A DNA stretch of 64,000 bases from Pseudomonas sp. R28(2017) (GTDB taxonomy: Bacteria > Pseudomonadota > Gammaproteobacteria > Pseudomonadales > Pseudomonadaceae), in assembly GCF_002112505.1 (NCBI RefSeq), contig NZ_NEHW01000005.1:310001-374000 (forward strand), read 5' to 3'. A program made the translations under genes and the position numbers. Within the stretch, counting starts at the first letter, position 1. Every line of letters begins with the position of its first letter. Below are positions 54,150-63,676 of the stretch, piece by piece. The notes below the pieces were generated by a model. It was not told the origin of the DNA. It saw nothing but the letters and a program-made list of their open reading frames with translations, and searched no databases.

Positions 54150-55508
54150 CTAGCCCGCTTCGAATAACGCCATGGCTTCGACATGCGCCGTCTGAGGAAA
54201 CATGTCGAGAATCCCGGCCCTTTTTAACCGGTACCCTTGACCGACCAGCACCTGGGCGTCTCGCGCCAGCGTGGCCGGGTTGCACGATACATACACCAAG
54301 CGCTTGGCATTGAGGCGGGCGATGCCTTGCACCACCTCGTAAGCACCGTCGCGCGGTGGATCCAAGAGTACCGCAGAAAAGCCTTCGGCGGCCCATCCGG
54401 CGCCTGCCAAAGGCTGCGATAAATCGGCCTGAAAAAACGCGGCGTTATGCACATCGTTGTTCCGGGCATTGGCCGCGGCCCGATCGACCATGGCCTGCAC
54501 ACCTTCCACTGCCACCACCTCACGTGCCTGGCGCGCCAGCGGCAGGGCGAAGTTGCCCAGGCCGCAGAACAGGTCCAGCACGCGCTCGTCAGCCTGCGGT
54601 GCGAGCCAGGCCAGGGCCTGCTCGATCATCGCCGTGTTGACCTGGGCGTTTACCTGGACGAAATCGCCCGGGCGCCAGGCCAGCTCCAGCTGCCAAGGCG
54701 CCAGGGCAAAGCCCAGCTTCGCCTCGGCATCCACCGGGGCCGGCTCACCCTCGCCTTGCAGCCACAGCTGCGCCCCGGCCTCGTCGCAGAATGCCTGCAG
54801 GCGCGCCAGGTCGTCTGCCGGCAGCGGCGCCACATGGCGCACCAGCACGGCTTCGGCGGTGCCACTGAACAGCTCCACGTGGCCGATCGCCTGCGGCTTG
54901 CCCAGCGAGCGCAACACCGTCGGCAAGTGGCGAAGAATAGATTGCAAAGGCTGTACCAGCACGGCGCAGTCATCTATGGCGACAATTTCCTGGCTGGCTT
55001 CAGCGCGGAAACCGACATCCAGGTGCTTGGCCTTGACGTCCCAGCGCACCGCCACCCGCGCCCGGCGCCGGTAACCGAATTCCGGCCCGCTGAGCGGCGC
55101 GGCCCATTCTTCGGGCTGCACGCCGGCCACCCGCTGCAACTGTTCCGCCAGGGTGCGCTGCTTGAGCGCCAGCTGGGCATCGTGCGGAAGGTGCTGCAGG
55201 TTACAGCCACCGCAACGGTCGTAGTGGCGGCACGGTGCCTGGCGGCGCTCGGGGCTGGCCTGCAGCACCCGCTCCAGGCGCGCCTCGACCACCTTGCCAC
55301 GGGCATTGAGCACGCGTGCCTCGACCGCTTCACCGGCCAGGGCGCCACTGACGAACCAGGTGCGCCCCTCGAGGAAGGCGATGCCGCGGCCGTCACCGGC
55401 CAGGCGCTCGATATCCAGGCGCTGCTTCTTGCCCACAGGGACCTGGGGCGTGCGGTTGCCGCCGGCCGGCTGGAAGCGCAGGCTGCTGTTGCTTTTTTTC
55501 TTGGACAT
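54150..55508 (-). CDS. rlmD: 23S rRNA (uracil-1939-C5) methyltransferase
   Basis: 452 residues. TRAM domain at about 20-85, then [4Fe-4S] cysteines C93, C99 and C102 ([10 protein letters not shown]) with a fourth in IDDCAVL, and the SAM-binding domain ([13 protein letters not shown] near 313). The catalytic nucleophile is C409 in [10 protein letters not shown]. It starts immediately after the cysM stop and is clearly in one operon with it. Confidence 0.95.
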   Translation of the reverse strand: MSKKKSNSSLRFQPAGGNRTPQVPVGKKQRLDIERLAGDGRGIAFLEGRTWFVSGALAGEAVEARVLNARGKVVEARLERVLQASPERRQAPCRHYDRCGGCNLQHLPHDAQLALKQRTLAEQLQRVAGVQPEEWAAPLSGPEFGYRRRARVAVRWDVKAKHLDVGFRAEASQEIVAIDDCAVLVQPLQSILRHLPTVLRSLGKPQAIGHVELFSGTAEAVLVRHVAPLPADDLARLQAFCDEAGAQLWLQGEGEPAPVDAEAKLGFALAPWQLELAWRPGDFVQVNAQVNTAMIEQALAWLAPQADERVLDLFCGLGNFALPLARQAREVVAVEGVQAMVDRAAANARNNDVHNAAFFQADLSQPLAGAGWAAEGFSAVLLDPPRDGAYEVVQGIARLNAKRLVYVSCNPATLARDAQVLVGQGYRLKRAGILDMFPQTAHVEAMALFEAG

Positions 55509-56408
55509 TTAGCTCGGGTCGAACAGGCCGGTGGACAGGTAACGGTCGCCGCGGTCACAGATGATCGCGACCATCACGGCGTTCTCCACTTCGCGGGACA
55601 GGCGCAGCATGGCTGCCACCGCACCACCGGAAGACACGCCACAGAAAATGCCCTCTTCGCGAGCCAGGCGGCGCGTGGTGTCCTCGGCCTCTTGCTGGGA
55701 CATGTCCATCACGCGGTCGACGCGCGTGGCATCGAAGATCTTCGGCAGGTACTCCTCGGGCCAGCGGCGGATGCCTGGGATGGCCGAGCCTTCCATCGGC
55801 TGCAGGCCGACGATCTGCACGTTGGGGTTCTGTTCCTTGAGGTACTGCGAGCAACCCATGATGGTGCCGGTAGTGCCCATGGAGCTGACGAAATGGGTAA
55901 TGGTGCCCTGGGTCTGCTGCCAGATCTCAGGGCCGGTGCTGCTGTAGTGGGCGATCGGGTTGTCCCCGTTGGCGAACTGGTCGAGGACCAGGCCGCGGCC
56001 TTCGGCCTGCAGCTTCTCGGCGAGGTCGCGGGCGCCTTCCATGCCCTCCTCCTTGGTCACCAGGATCAGCTCGGCGCCGTAGGCGGTCATCGCTGCCTTG
56101 CGTTCGGCGGTGGAGTTGTCGGGCATGATCAGGATCATCTTGTAACCCTTGATCGCCGCTGCCATCGCCAGGGCGATGCCGGTGTTGCCGGAGGTGGCTT
56201 CGATCAGGGTGTCGCCTGGCTTGATCTGGCCGCGCAGTTCGGCGCGGGTGATCATCGACAGTGCCGGGCGGTCCTTCACCGAGCCGGCGGGATTGTTACC
56301 TTCGAGCTTGAGCAGGAGGGTGTTGCTGGTTTCGCCAGCGATGCGCTGCAGGCGAACCAGAGGCGTATTGCCGACGCAATCGGCGATGGTTGGGTACTGC
56401 AAGGTCAT
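55509..56408 (-). CDS. cysM: Cysteine synthase B
   Basis: 299 residues. It makes cysteine (or S-sulfocysteine) from O-acetylserine. The PLP lysine is K45 in NPAGSVKDRP; TSGNTG near 72 binds the substrate carboxylate; SSGGAV near 253 holds the PLP ring end. It is the first gene of the cysM-rlmD-relA(-mazG-DUF2058) group. No strong ribosome site is seen at the ATG (56408). Confidence 0.95.
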   Translation of the reverse strand: MTLQYPTIADCVGNTPLVRLQRIAGETSNTLLLKLEGNNPAGSVKDRPALSMITRAELRGQIKPGDTLIEATSGNTGIALAMAAAIKGYKMILIMPDNSTAERKAAMTAYGAELILVTKEEGMEGARDLAEKLQAEGRGLVLDQFANGDNPIAHYSSTGPEIWQQTQGTITHFVSSMGTTGTIMGCSQYLKEQNPNVQIVGLQPMEGSAIPGIRRWPEEYLPKIFDATRVDRVMDMSQQEAEDTTRRLAREEGIFCGVSSGGAVAAMLRLSREVENAVMVAIICDRGDRYLSTGLFDPS

Positions 56409-56502
56409 GGCGTATTTCACAATCCGGACGGCAGGGGTGCCTATCATACCGGCAAACCCTTCCCGGCCATATCACGCAATCTGTGGTCGCTATAGCTACA
56501 AG

Positions 56503-57948
56503 CTATAACGGTGTCGCCTGCTTCGCGGGCACGCCCGCTCCCACAGGGACCGCGCAACCCTGTGGGAGCGGGCGTGTCGAGGCGTCGAACCGCCGCGAAG
56601 AGGCCGCCACATGAATCGGAAGTCTCATGCACAACCTGAGCCCTGACTTGCCATTCTCAGCCCACAAGGTCCCCCCCTGGCGCTGGATGGCACTGCGAGC
56701 GATGCTCAGCCCCAGACCAAACCCGCCATCTCCAGGTCGTGAACCATCGAGCCGGGAAAACGGCGCAAAGATCCGCTCCAGGTCTTCATCGGCCACTCCG
56801 CCACCCTCATCTTCAAGCCACAAATGCCAGTAACCACCCTCGCGCTGCCCGCCCAGGCGCACCAGGCCATCCTGCGGCGAATGGCGGATGGCATTGCGCA
56901 GCATGTTTTCCACGGCCTGGGCCAGGTGGTTGAGGTTGCCTTGCACCCAGCAATGGCCCGGCAGTTCGCAGCGCAAGCGCTCGGGTGACCAGCCGCTTTC
57001 GTAGCAGGCGTCTTCAACCAGCAGGTCCCACAGGGCCTGAACCTGAATTGGCTCAAGGTTCATCGGCGCGCGCTCGGCATCCTGCCAGGCCAGTTGCAGG
57101 GTGTTCTCGACCAGCTGCTGCATGCAGTCCACCTCGCGGCCCAGGCGCTCACGCAGGCGCGCAAGGTCAGTCTCACCATCGCAGGCCACGCGCAGGCGGC
57201 TTAGCGGGGTACGCATTTCGTGGGACAGGTCGCGCAGCAGTTGCTGCTGCAGCATCACGGTGCCTTGCAGGCGCTCGGCCATCTGATCGAAGGCCCGGGC
57301 CAGTTCGCCCAGCTCGTCGTGCCGGGCTGTGGTGCGGGAATCCAGGCGTGCGCTGAGCTGGTCGGCGCGCCAGGCATTGGCCTGTTCGCGCAGCTGGTTC
57401 AGGGGCACGATCAGCATGCGGTACAACCCCACGCACAGCAGCAAGGTGAACAGGCCGGGGATGATGCCATTGGTGACGATTCGCCAGAACACCCGATACT
57501 GGCCAGGGTTGAACCGCTGCGGCAGCTCGATGACCAGCATGCCCTGCTCTGGCGCGCCGGGGAACGGAATACGCAACCACGGCTGGTCGACGCTGCGCCG
57601 GCTCATGGGCCAGTCGACACCCCGCAGGCGGGTGAGCCGTTGCATGATCTGGGGGCCGAGCACGGCACTGTCCAGGGGCCGCAGGTTGATGTCGAGCACA
57701 CTGATCCAGCCGCGCTCGCGCTGGTGCATCGCTGCCACCCAGCGGTCCAGCCCCTCACGCCCACCGCCGCGCCAGGCTTTTTCCGCCTCGCTGGCATAGT
57801 CGCGCAGCACCTGGCGCGCCGGCTCGTCGAGGAAGGCGTTCTGGGTTTCCATATGGCGGCCCCAAGTGTAGCTGAGGCCAATCATCAACAGGCAGAAGCC
57901 CACCAGCAAGATGGCCAGCTTCCAGAACAGCGAATGGCGATCGAGCAT
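56503..57948 (-). CDS. Sensor histidine kinase (PirS-like) with REP-encoded C-terminus
   Basis: 481 residues. Transmembrane helices at about 10-28 and 160-180 bound a periplasmic sensor; then HAMP, HisKA with H243 (DLSHEMRTPLS), and HATPase (NMLRNAIRHSP, EDEGGGVADED, GFGLGLSIAR). The partner regulator lies 3 bases upstream. The place between gacS and cysM corresponds to pirRS in P. aeruginosa, which responds to ferric enterobactin. No pirA receptor gene is present here, so the signal may differ. The last about 36 residues (from about 446) are read from a REP element and look nothing like a kinase end. Confidence 0.87.
   Translation of the reverse strand: MLDRHSLFWKLAILLVGFCLLMIGLSYTWGRHMETQNAFLDEPARQVLRDYASEAEKAWRGGGREGLDRWVAAMHQRERGWISVLDINLRPLDSAVLGPQIMQRLTRLRGVDWPMSRRSVDQPWLRIPFPGAPEQGMLVIELPQRFNPGQYRVFWRIVTNGIIPGLFTLLLCVGLYRMLIVPLNQLREQANAWRADQLSARLDSRTTARHDELGELARAFDQMAERLQGTVMLQQQLLRDLSHEMRTPLSRLRVACDGETDLARLRERLGREVDCMQQLVENTLQLAWQDAERAPMNLEPIQVQALWDLLVEDACYESGWSPERLRCELPGHCWVQGNLNHLAQAVENMLRNAIRHSPQDGLVRLGGQREGGYWHLWLEDEGGGVADEDLERIFAPFSRLDGSRPGDGGFGLGLSIARSAIQRQGGTLWAENGKSGLRLCMRLPIHVAASSRRFDASTRPLPQGCAVPVGAGVPAKQATPL
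56515..56612. repeat. REP pair inside the kinase 3' end, with an expanded-loop unit
   Basis: The left unit TGCTTCGCGGGCACGCCCGC is near canonical. The right unit has the insert GTCGAGGCGTCGAACCGCC before GCGAAGAGGCC, the same variant as at 3890-3920. The kinase reading frame passes through both. Confidence 0.88.
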
Positions 57949-57951
57949 GGC

Positions 57952-58668
57952 TTACTCCGCTTCGCTGGCGCTGAGCACGTAGCCTTTGCCCCACACGGTG
58001 CGGATCTGCCGCTCGTGGTAGCCGATGCCCTTGAGCTTGCGGCGGATCTGGCTGACGTGCATGTCGAGGCTGCGGTCGTGCCGCGAGTAGCCACGCTGCA
58101 GCACCTGCTGATAGAGGAAGGGCTTGCTCAGCACTTCTTCTGCATTGCGGTAAAGGGTGTCGAACAGGCGGTATTCGCTGGGGGTCATGCCGGCTGGATG
58201 TCCGCCCAGGCTGACGTCGCACAGGCCTTCGTCGAAGTGCAATTCGCCGCCAGTAGCCTCCAGCACGGGATGATGGCGGCGCTCAAGGGCAACCCGGCGC
58301 AGGATCGCCTCGATCCGTACCTGCAGTTCGGCCATGCTGAAGGGCTTGGGCAGGTAATCGTCGGCACCGCGCTGAAAGCCGCTGATGCGGTCGGCTTCGG
58401 CGCCCAGCGCCGACATCAGGATCACTGGCGTGGCACTGCGCTGGCGCAGGCGGGCCAAAGCGTCCAGGCCGCTGAGGCCAGGCAGCAGGATGTCCATCAG
58501 CACCACATCGAAAACGTGCCGGCCGGCCGCCTCCAGGCCTTCCAGGCCATTGCGGCACCAGGTGACCCGGAAGCCGCCACGCTGCAGCTCTTCGTGCAGG
58601 TAGGCACCCAGGACTGGATCGTCCTCGATGGCCAGGATGTGCGAGGCGTGATTAGTTACAGGATTCAT
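57952..58668 (-). CDS. OmpR-family response regulator (PirR-like)
   Basis: 238 residues from the ATG at 58668 (MNPVTNHASHILAIEDD). Receiver domain with acidic pair E15-D16-D17, phospho-acceptor D59 (VVLMDILLPG) and conserved K in YLPKPF; then a C-terminal winged helix (GMTPSEYRLFDTLYRN ... SRHDRSLDMHVSQIRRKL ... GKGYVL). A longer frame to 58845 has no better ribosome site. It is first in a two-gene operon with the kinase, divergent from gacS. Confidence 0.9.
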   Translation of the reverse strand: MNPVTNHASHILAIEDDPVLGAYLHEELQRGGFRVTWCRNGLEGLEAAGRHVFDVVLMDILLPGLSGLDALARLRQRSATPVILMSALGAEADRISGFQRGADDYLPKPFSMAELQVRIEAILRRVALERRHHPVLEATGGELHFDEGLCDVSLGGHPAGMTPSEYRLFDTLYRNAEEVLSKPFLYQQVLQRGYSRHDRSLDMHVSQIRRKLKGIGYHERQIRTVWGKGYVLSASEAE

Positions 58669-58861
58669 TGGCAACTGCCATCCATTCTCAGTTGCGCGAT
58701 TATTGTGCATGCTTTCCTTCCAGGCAACCGCCCTGCGACCAATGCCTTGGCCAGGCAATGAATTCACATGCAAAAGGTGCATTAGCGCAGCCAGCGGAGT
58801 AACTTTCCGCTTTGTTCCGTCGCATTGACGACGGCGTACAGGCACATCACAGGAGGCGAGT

Positions 58862-61621
58862 GTGCTCGATCGTTTGGGAATCAGAAGCCGGGTACTGCTG
58901 CTGGCACTGCTGCCGGCCAGCCTGATGGCACTGGTGCTGGGCAGCTATTTCACCTGGCTGCAGCAAGACCAGTTGCGCACCCAGCTGCTGCAGCGCGGCA
59001 AGATGCTCGCCGAGCAGCTGGCCCCCCTGGCCGCGCCGGCCCTGGCACGGCAGGCGCCAGCCCAGCTGGAGCGGATCGCCGCGCAAACCCTGGAGCAGGC
59101 CGACGTGCGCGCAGTGGCTTTCCTCGCCCCCGACCGCAGCCGCCTGGCCCACGCCGGCCCGAGCATGATCAACCAGGCCCCCAGCGGCGGCACCGGCACG
59201 CAGTTGCTGCAGCGTACCGGCAACGACGCCACCCGCTACCTGATGCCGGTGTTCGGCCACCACCGCGACCTGGCCACCGATGCCGTACCGGCCGAAGCCG
59301 AGCGCCTGCTCGGCTGGGTCGAGATCGAGCTGTCCCACGACGGCACCTTGCTGCGCGGCTACCGCAACCTGTTCACCAGCGTGCTGCTGATCCTCGCCTG
59401 CCTGGCCCTCAGTGGCCTGCTGGCGATGCGCATGAGCCGCACCATCAATGACCCGATCGCACGCATCAAGCATGCGGTCAACCAGCTCAAGGACGGCCAC
59501 CTCGACGAACGCCTGCCCGCCATGGGCAGCCATGAACTCGACGAGCTGGCCCGCGGCATCAACCGCATGGCCGAAACCCTGCATGGCGCCCACGAAGAGC
59601 TGCAGCACAGCATCGACCAAGCCACCGAGGATGTTCGCCAGAACCTGGAGACCATCGAGATCCAGAACATCGAGCTGGACATGGCGCGCAAGGAAGCCCT
59701 GGAGGCCAGCCGTATCAAGTCGGAGTTCCTGGCCAACATGAGCCACGAAATCCGCACCCCGCTCAATGGCATCCTGGGCTTCACCCACCTGCTGCAGAAG
59801 AGCGAGATGACCCCGCGGCAGCTGGACTACCTGAGCACCATCGAGAAGTCTGCCGACAACCTGCTGGGGATCATCAACGAGATCCTCGACTTCTCCAAGA
59901 TCGAAGCCGGCAAGCTGGTGCTCGACAGCATTCCGTTCAACTTGCGCGACCTGGTGCAGGATACCCTGACCATCCTCGCCCCCGCCGCTCATGCCAAACA
60001 GCTCGAACTGCTCAGCCTGATCTACCGCGACACGCCGTCGTCACTGATCGGCGACCCATTGCGGCTGAAGCAGATCCTCACCAACCTGGTGAGCAACGCG
60101 ATCAAGTTCACCCGCGAAGGCACCATCGTCGTCCGGGCCATGCTCGATGATGAACAGGAAGACAGCGCCCAGCTGCGCATCAGCGTGCAGGACACCGGTA
60201 TCGGCCTGTCGCCGCAGGACGTGCGCACCCTGTTCCAGGCCTTCAGCCAGGCCGACAATTCGCTGGCTCGCCAGCCCGGTGGTACCGGCCTGGGGCTGGT
60301 GATTTCCAAGCGCCTGATCGAGCAGATGGGCGGTGAGATCGGCGTCGACAGCACGCCGGGGGAAGGCTCGCAGTTCTGGATCAGCCTGAGCCTGCCCAAG
60401 GCCCACGACGACATCGAGGAGCAGCCGCTGCAACCCTTGCTGGGCCGCAGAGCGGCCATCGTCGATGGCCATGAGCTGGCGCGCCAGGCGCTGGAGCACC
60501 AGCTCGAAGATTGCGGCTTGAGCGTCAGCCTGTTCGCCTCCTACGACCAGTTGCTGCAGGGTGTGCAGGCCGGCTTGCAGGCCGGCATGCCTTTCGAGTT
60601 CGCGGTGCTCGGCGCCAACCTCGGCACGCTTTCGCCGGAGCAGCTCGGCCACTACAACCAGCAGTTGGAGCGCTTGCACTGCCAGTGCGTGGTGCTGTGC
60701 CCGACCACCGAGCAGGCGCTGTACCACCCCTACCTGCCTAACGGCCATGGTCAATTGCTGTCCAAGCCGACCTGCACGCGCAAGTTGCGCCGCCTGCTGC
60801 TGGAACTGGTGCACCCGCGCCGGCCACTGGCCGAGCCGGGCCATGCCAGCAGCGGCCAACGCCGGGCAAAGATACTCTGCGTCGACGACAATGCCGCCAA
60901 CCTGCTGCTGGTGCAGACACTGCTCGAAGACCTGGGTGCCGACGTGCTGGCGGTCGACAACGGCTATGCCGCCGTGCAGGCGGTACAGGCCGAACCCTTT
61001 GACCTGGTGCTGATGGACGTGCAGATGCCTGGCATGGACGGCCGCGCCTGCACCGAGCAGATCCGCCTGTGGGAAAAGACCCAGAGCGGCAGCCCGCTGC
61101 CGATCGTCGCCCTGACCGCCCATGCCATGGCCAACGAGAAACGCGCCCTGCTGCACAGCGGCATGGACGATTACCTGACCAAACCGATCAGCGAGCGCCA
61201 GTTGGCCCAGGTGGTGATGAAGTGGACTGGGTTGAGCCTGGGCGCGTCGCCGCTGGAGCACGCCAGCGAACAGCAAGGCGACAGCCATGAGCTGCCGGTG
61301 CTGGACCCGGACGAAGGCTTGCGCCTGGCAGCTGGCAAGCCGGACCTGGCTGCCGACATGCTGGCCATGCTGCTGGCATCACTGGAAAGCGACCGCCAGG
61401 CGATTCGCAGCGCACGCGAGGCGGATGACAGCGCGACACTGATCGAGCAGGTGCACCGGCTCAACGGCGCCTCGCGCTATTGCGGCGTGCCGCAGTTGCG
61501 TGCGGCGTGTCAGCGCAGCGAGACCTTGCTCAAGCAGGAAAGCCCACAGGCACAGCAGGCGCTGGATGAGCTGGATGCGGCGATCAACCGGCTGGCGGCG
61601 CAGGCGCGCCTGAGCGCCTGA
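58862..61621 (+). CDS. gacS: Global hybrid sensor kinase GacS (BarA family)
   Basis: 919 residues from a GTG preceded by AGGAGG. Transmembrane helix at about 10-30, periplasmic loop, second helix about 165-187, HAMP, HisKA with H295 (NMSHEIRTPLN), HATPase (NLVSNAIKFT, GTGLGLVISKRL), a degenerate middle receiver, receiver with D719 (LVLMDVQMPG) and Hpt with H865 (QVHRLNGASRYCG). It drives GacA and the Rsm small RNAs to switch on secondary metabolism and biofilm traits. Confidence 0.95.
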   Translation: MLDRLGIRSRVLLLALLPASLMALVLGSYFTWLQQDQLRTQLLQRGKMLAEQLAPLAAPALARQAPAQLERIAAQTLEQADVRAVAFLAPDRSRLAHAGPSMINQAPSGGTGTQLLQRTGNDATRYLMPVFGHHRDLATDAVPAEAERLLGWVEIELSHDGTLLRGYRNLFTSVLLILACLALSGLLAMRMSRTINDPIARIKHAVNQLKDGHLDERLPAMGSHELDELARGINRMAETLHGAHEELQHSIDQATEDVRQNLETIEIQNIELDMARKEALEASRIKSEFLANMSHEIRTPLNGILGFTHLLQKSEMTPRQLDYLSTIEKSADNLLGIINEILDFSKIEAGKLVLDSIPFNLRDLVQDTLTILAPAAHAKQLELLSLIYRDTPSSLIGDPLRLKQILTNLVSNAIKFTREGTIVVRAMLDDEQEDSAQLRISVQDTGIGLSPQDVRTLFQAFSQADNSLARQPGGTGLGLVISKRLIEQMGGEIGVDSTPGEGSQFWISLSLPKAHDDIEEQPLQPLLGRRAAIVDGHELARQALEHQLEDCGLSVSLFASYDQLLQGVQAGLQAGMPFEFAVLGANLGTLSPEQLGHYNQQLERLHCQCVVLCPTTEQALYHPYLPNGHGQLLSKPTCTRKLRRLLLELVHPRRPLAEPGHASSGQRRAKILCVDDNAANLLLVQTLLEDLGADVLAVDNGYAAVQAVQAEPFDLVLMDVQMPGMDGRACTEQIRLWEKTQSGSPLPIVALTAHAMANEKRALLHSGMDDYLTKPISERQLAQVVMKWTGLSLGASPLEHASEQQGDSHELPVLDPDEGLRLAAGKPDLAADMLAMLLASLESDRQAIRSAREADDSATLIEQVHRLNGASRYCGVPQLRAACQRSETLLKQESPQAQQALDELDAAINRLAAQARLSA

Positions 61622-61646
61622 CACCGGCACTCAGGCAACAAAGCCC

Positions 61647-61737
61647 CCTGTGGGAGCGGGTTCACCCGCGAAACAGGCGACGCGGTGGTTGGCACGGGCT
61701 ACGCCCGTGTTCGCGGGTAAACCCGCTCCCACAGGGT
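61647..61737. repeat. Divergent REP pair after gacS
   Basis: The units are arranged back to back (CTGTGGGAGCGGGTTCACCCGCGAA ... and TTCGCGGGTAAACCCGC ...; written here in parts), the opposite order from the other pairs. Both lack the AGAGGCCGG block. A small GGCACGGGCTACGCCCGTG hairpin lies between them. Confidence 0.85.
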
Positions 61738-61783
61738 TCGCGCCGGCCATTGGAAATTGAGCAAGACCGTTGAGGACTGCACC

Positions 61784-62773
61784 ATGCGCACCCTGTTGTT
61801 CAGCAGCCAGCACTACGACCAGGAAAGCTTCACCCAAGCCGGCAGCGGCAATGCCCTGGACCTGCACTTCCAGTCCGCCCGCCTGACCCTCGACACGGCC
61901 GCCCTGGCCCAGGGCTACGAGGTGGTCTGCGCCTTCATCAATGATGAACTCGATGCCCAGGTGCTGCAGCGCCTGGCCGCCGGTGGCACGCGGCTGATCG
62001 CCCTGCGCTCGGCCGGCTACAACCACGTCGACCTGGCCGCCGCGCAGCGTCTTGGCCTGGCCGTGGTGCGCGTGCCGGCCTATTCGCCCCATGCCGTGGC
62101 CGAGCACGCCGTGGCCCTGATCCTGGCGCTCAACCGCCGCCTGCACCGCGCCTACAACCGCACCCGCGAAGGTGACTTCACCCTGCACGGGCTGACCGGC
62201 TTCGACCTGCATGGCAAGACCGTCGGCGTGGTCGGCACTGGCCAGATCGGCGCGGCCTTCGCCCGTATCATGGCCGGCTTCGGCTGCCAGCTGCTGGCGT
62301 ACGACCCCTACCCCAACCCCGAGCTGCTGGCCCTGGGGGCCCGCTACCTGGACCTGCCCGAACTGCTGCGCGAGGCGCGGATCATCAGCCTGCACTGCCC
62401 GCTGACCGAACACACCCGGCACCTGATCAATGCGCAAAGCCTGAGCCAGCTGCAGCCGGGCGCGATGCTGATCAACACCGGCCGCGGTGCACTGGTCGAC
62501 ACCCCTGCGCTGATCGATGCGCTGAAAAGCGGCCAGCTCGGCTACCTGGGCCTGGACGTCTATGAAGAGGAGGCCCAGCTGTTCTTCGAGGACCGTTCCG
62601 ACTTGCCGCTGCAGGATGATGTGCTGGCGAGATTGCTCACCTTCCCCAACGTGATCATCACCGCCCACCAGGCATTCCTGACCCGCGAGGCACTGGACGC
62701 GATCGCCGCCACCACCCTGGACAACATCATCCGCTGGGCGGCGGGTAAACCGCAGAATCTGGTCAGCGGTTGA
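61784..62773 (+). CDS. ldhA: NAD-dependent D-lactate dehydrogenase (2-hydroxyacid dehydrogenase)
   Basis: 329 residues. NAD-binding GVVGTGQIG at about 148-156, catalytic R234 (NTGRGALVD) and H295 (ITAHQAFLT), with LGLDVYEEE near 265, fit fermentative LdhA. It reduces pyruvate to D-lactate or similar 2-oxoacids. AGGA lies 9 bases before the ATG at 61784. Confidence 0.92.
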   Translation: MRTLLFSSQHYDQESFTQAGSGNALDLHFQSARLTLDTAALAQGYEVVCAFINDELDAQVLQRLAAGGTRLIALRSAGYNHVDLAAAQRLGLAVVRVPAYSPHAVAEHAVALILALNRRLHRAYNRTREGDFTLHGLTGFDLHGKTVGVVGTGQIGAAFARIMAGFGCQLLAYDPYPNPELLALGARYLDLPELLREARIISLHCPLTEHTRHLINAQSLSQLQPGAMLINTGRGALVDTPALIDALKSGQLGYLGLDVYEEEAQLFFEDRSDLPLQDDVLARLLTFPNVIITAHQAFLTREALDAIAATTLDNIIRWAAGKPQNLVSG

Positions 62774-62804
62774 TGCTAGGATACGCGGCATTTCTGGAGG
62801 ACCC

Positions 62805-63242
62805 ATGGTCGAGCACGATTTCCGCTACACCCTTTTCAACCCGCAACACACCTTGATCGAGTGCCGCGCCCTGGTTCCGGGCCGTTACCAGGTGACCGGC
62901 AACGGCGGCTCGATGCACAAAGGCGACGTCCTGATCGTGACCCTCAAGGGCAGCAAGGACCTGGCCATGCGCCTGACCGTGGAGAGCGTGCGCCACCTGA
63001 TCAACCCACGCGGCCAGTGGGTTGCCGTGGCCAGCGGCCCGGTGTTCAACGAGCTGGAGATTCTCACCTGGAAGGTCGAGTGCGACAGCTGCGACGCGGT
63101 ACTGGACTTCGAGTTCGCCGTCGACGCCAAACTCGGCAAGGCGGCCCGCCAGCCAGCTGCCAGCGCCCGTGTCGCCGAACTGGGCTGGGCCAGCCGTGGC
63201 GACAAGCACCTGTGCCCGCGTTGCCAGGAGAGCGCCGAGTGA
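62805..63242 (+). CDS. Conserved hypothetical protein with C-terminal zinc-ribbon motifs
   Basis: 145 residues, no signal peptide. The first 90 residues look beta-rich (RYQVTGNGGSMHKGDVLIVTL). The last third has C93-x2-C96 and C137-x2-C140, a probable zinc-binding knuckle pair. The ATG at 62805 follows GGAGG. Its stop overlaps the start of the META lipoprotein (GTGA), so both are translated together. I do not recognise a named family. Confidence 0.8.
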   Translation: MVEHDFRYTLFNPQHTLIECRALVPGRYQVTGNGGSMHKGDVLIVTLKGSKDLAMRLTVESVRHLINPRGQWVAVASGPVFNELEILTWKVECDSCDAVLDFEFAVDAKLGKAARQPAASARVAELGWASRGDKHLCPRCQESAE

Positions 63243-63643
63243 AGAATCTGCTGACCGGCGTGCTGATTGCCACCGGCCTGCTGGGCTGTGCCGCCGAACC
63301 TTCGAAGCTGCAGCAGGAGCGCAGCTACGTGCTGGAGTGGATCGGCGAGCGCCCGCTGATCGACTACAGCCACCTGACCCTGACCTTGGCCAGCGATGGC
63401 CGCGCCTATGGCAATGCCGGCTGCAACCACTGGTTTGCGCCGTACACGCTGGACGGCGAGCACCTGAGCTTCGGCAAGGTCGGCAAGACCCGCAAGCTGT
63501 GCGCGCCAGCCCTGATGGAGCAGGAAAAGCATTTCCTGCAGGCACTGGAAACCGTGCAGCGCTGGGATGTGTCGCCCATCGAGCAGATGCGCTTCTGGCC
63601 GGCCGAAGGCAAGCCGCTGCGCTTTTGGCCTGAGGAAGGCTGA
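63239..63643 (+). CDS. META-domain (HslJ-like) lipoprotein
   Basis: 134 residues from a GTG (63239) overlapping the previous stop. Lipoprotein signal with lipobox C17 (GLLGC). The body (LTLTLASDGRAYGNAGCNHWFAPY) is the META/HslJ pattern, linked to heat-shock and novobiocin tolerance in E. coli. It is probably an outer-membrane lipoprotein of unknown exact role. Confidence 0.85.
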   Translation: MKNLLTGVLIATGLLGCAAEPSKLQQERSYVLEWIGERPLIDYSHLTLTLASDGRAYGNAGCNHWFAPYTLDGEHLSFGKVGKTRKLCAPALMEQEKHFLQALETVQRWDVSPIEQMRFWPAEGKPLRFWPEEG

Positions 63644-63676
63644 GGATTGCCGGGGCTGCTTTGCAGCCCCAGGGCA

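Noticed and set aside
51705..56495. Long plus-strand frames opposite relA, rlmD and cysM
   Set aside because: They mirror strongly conserved genes and show no recognisable protein features.
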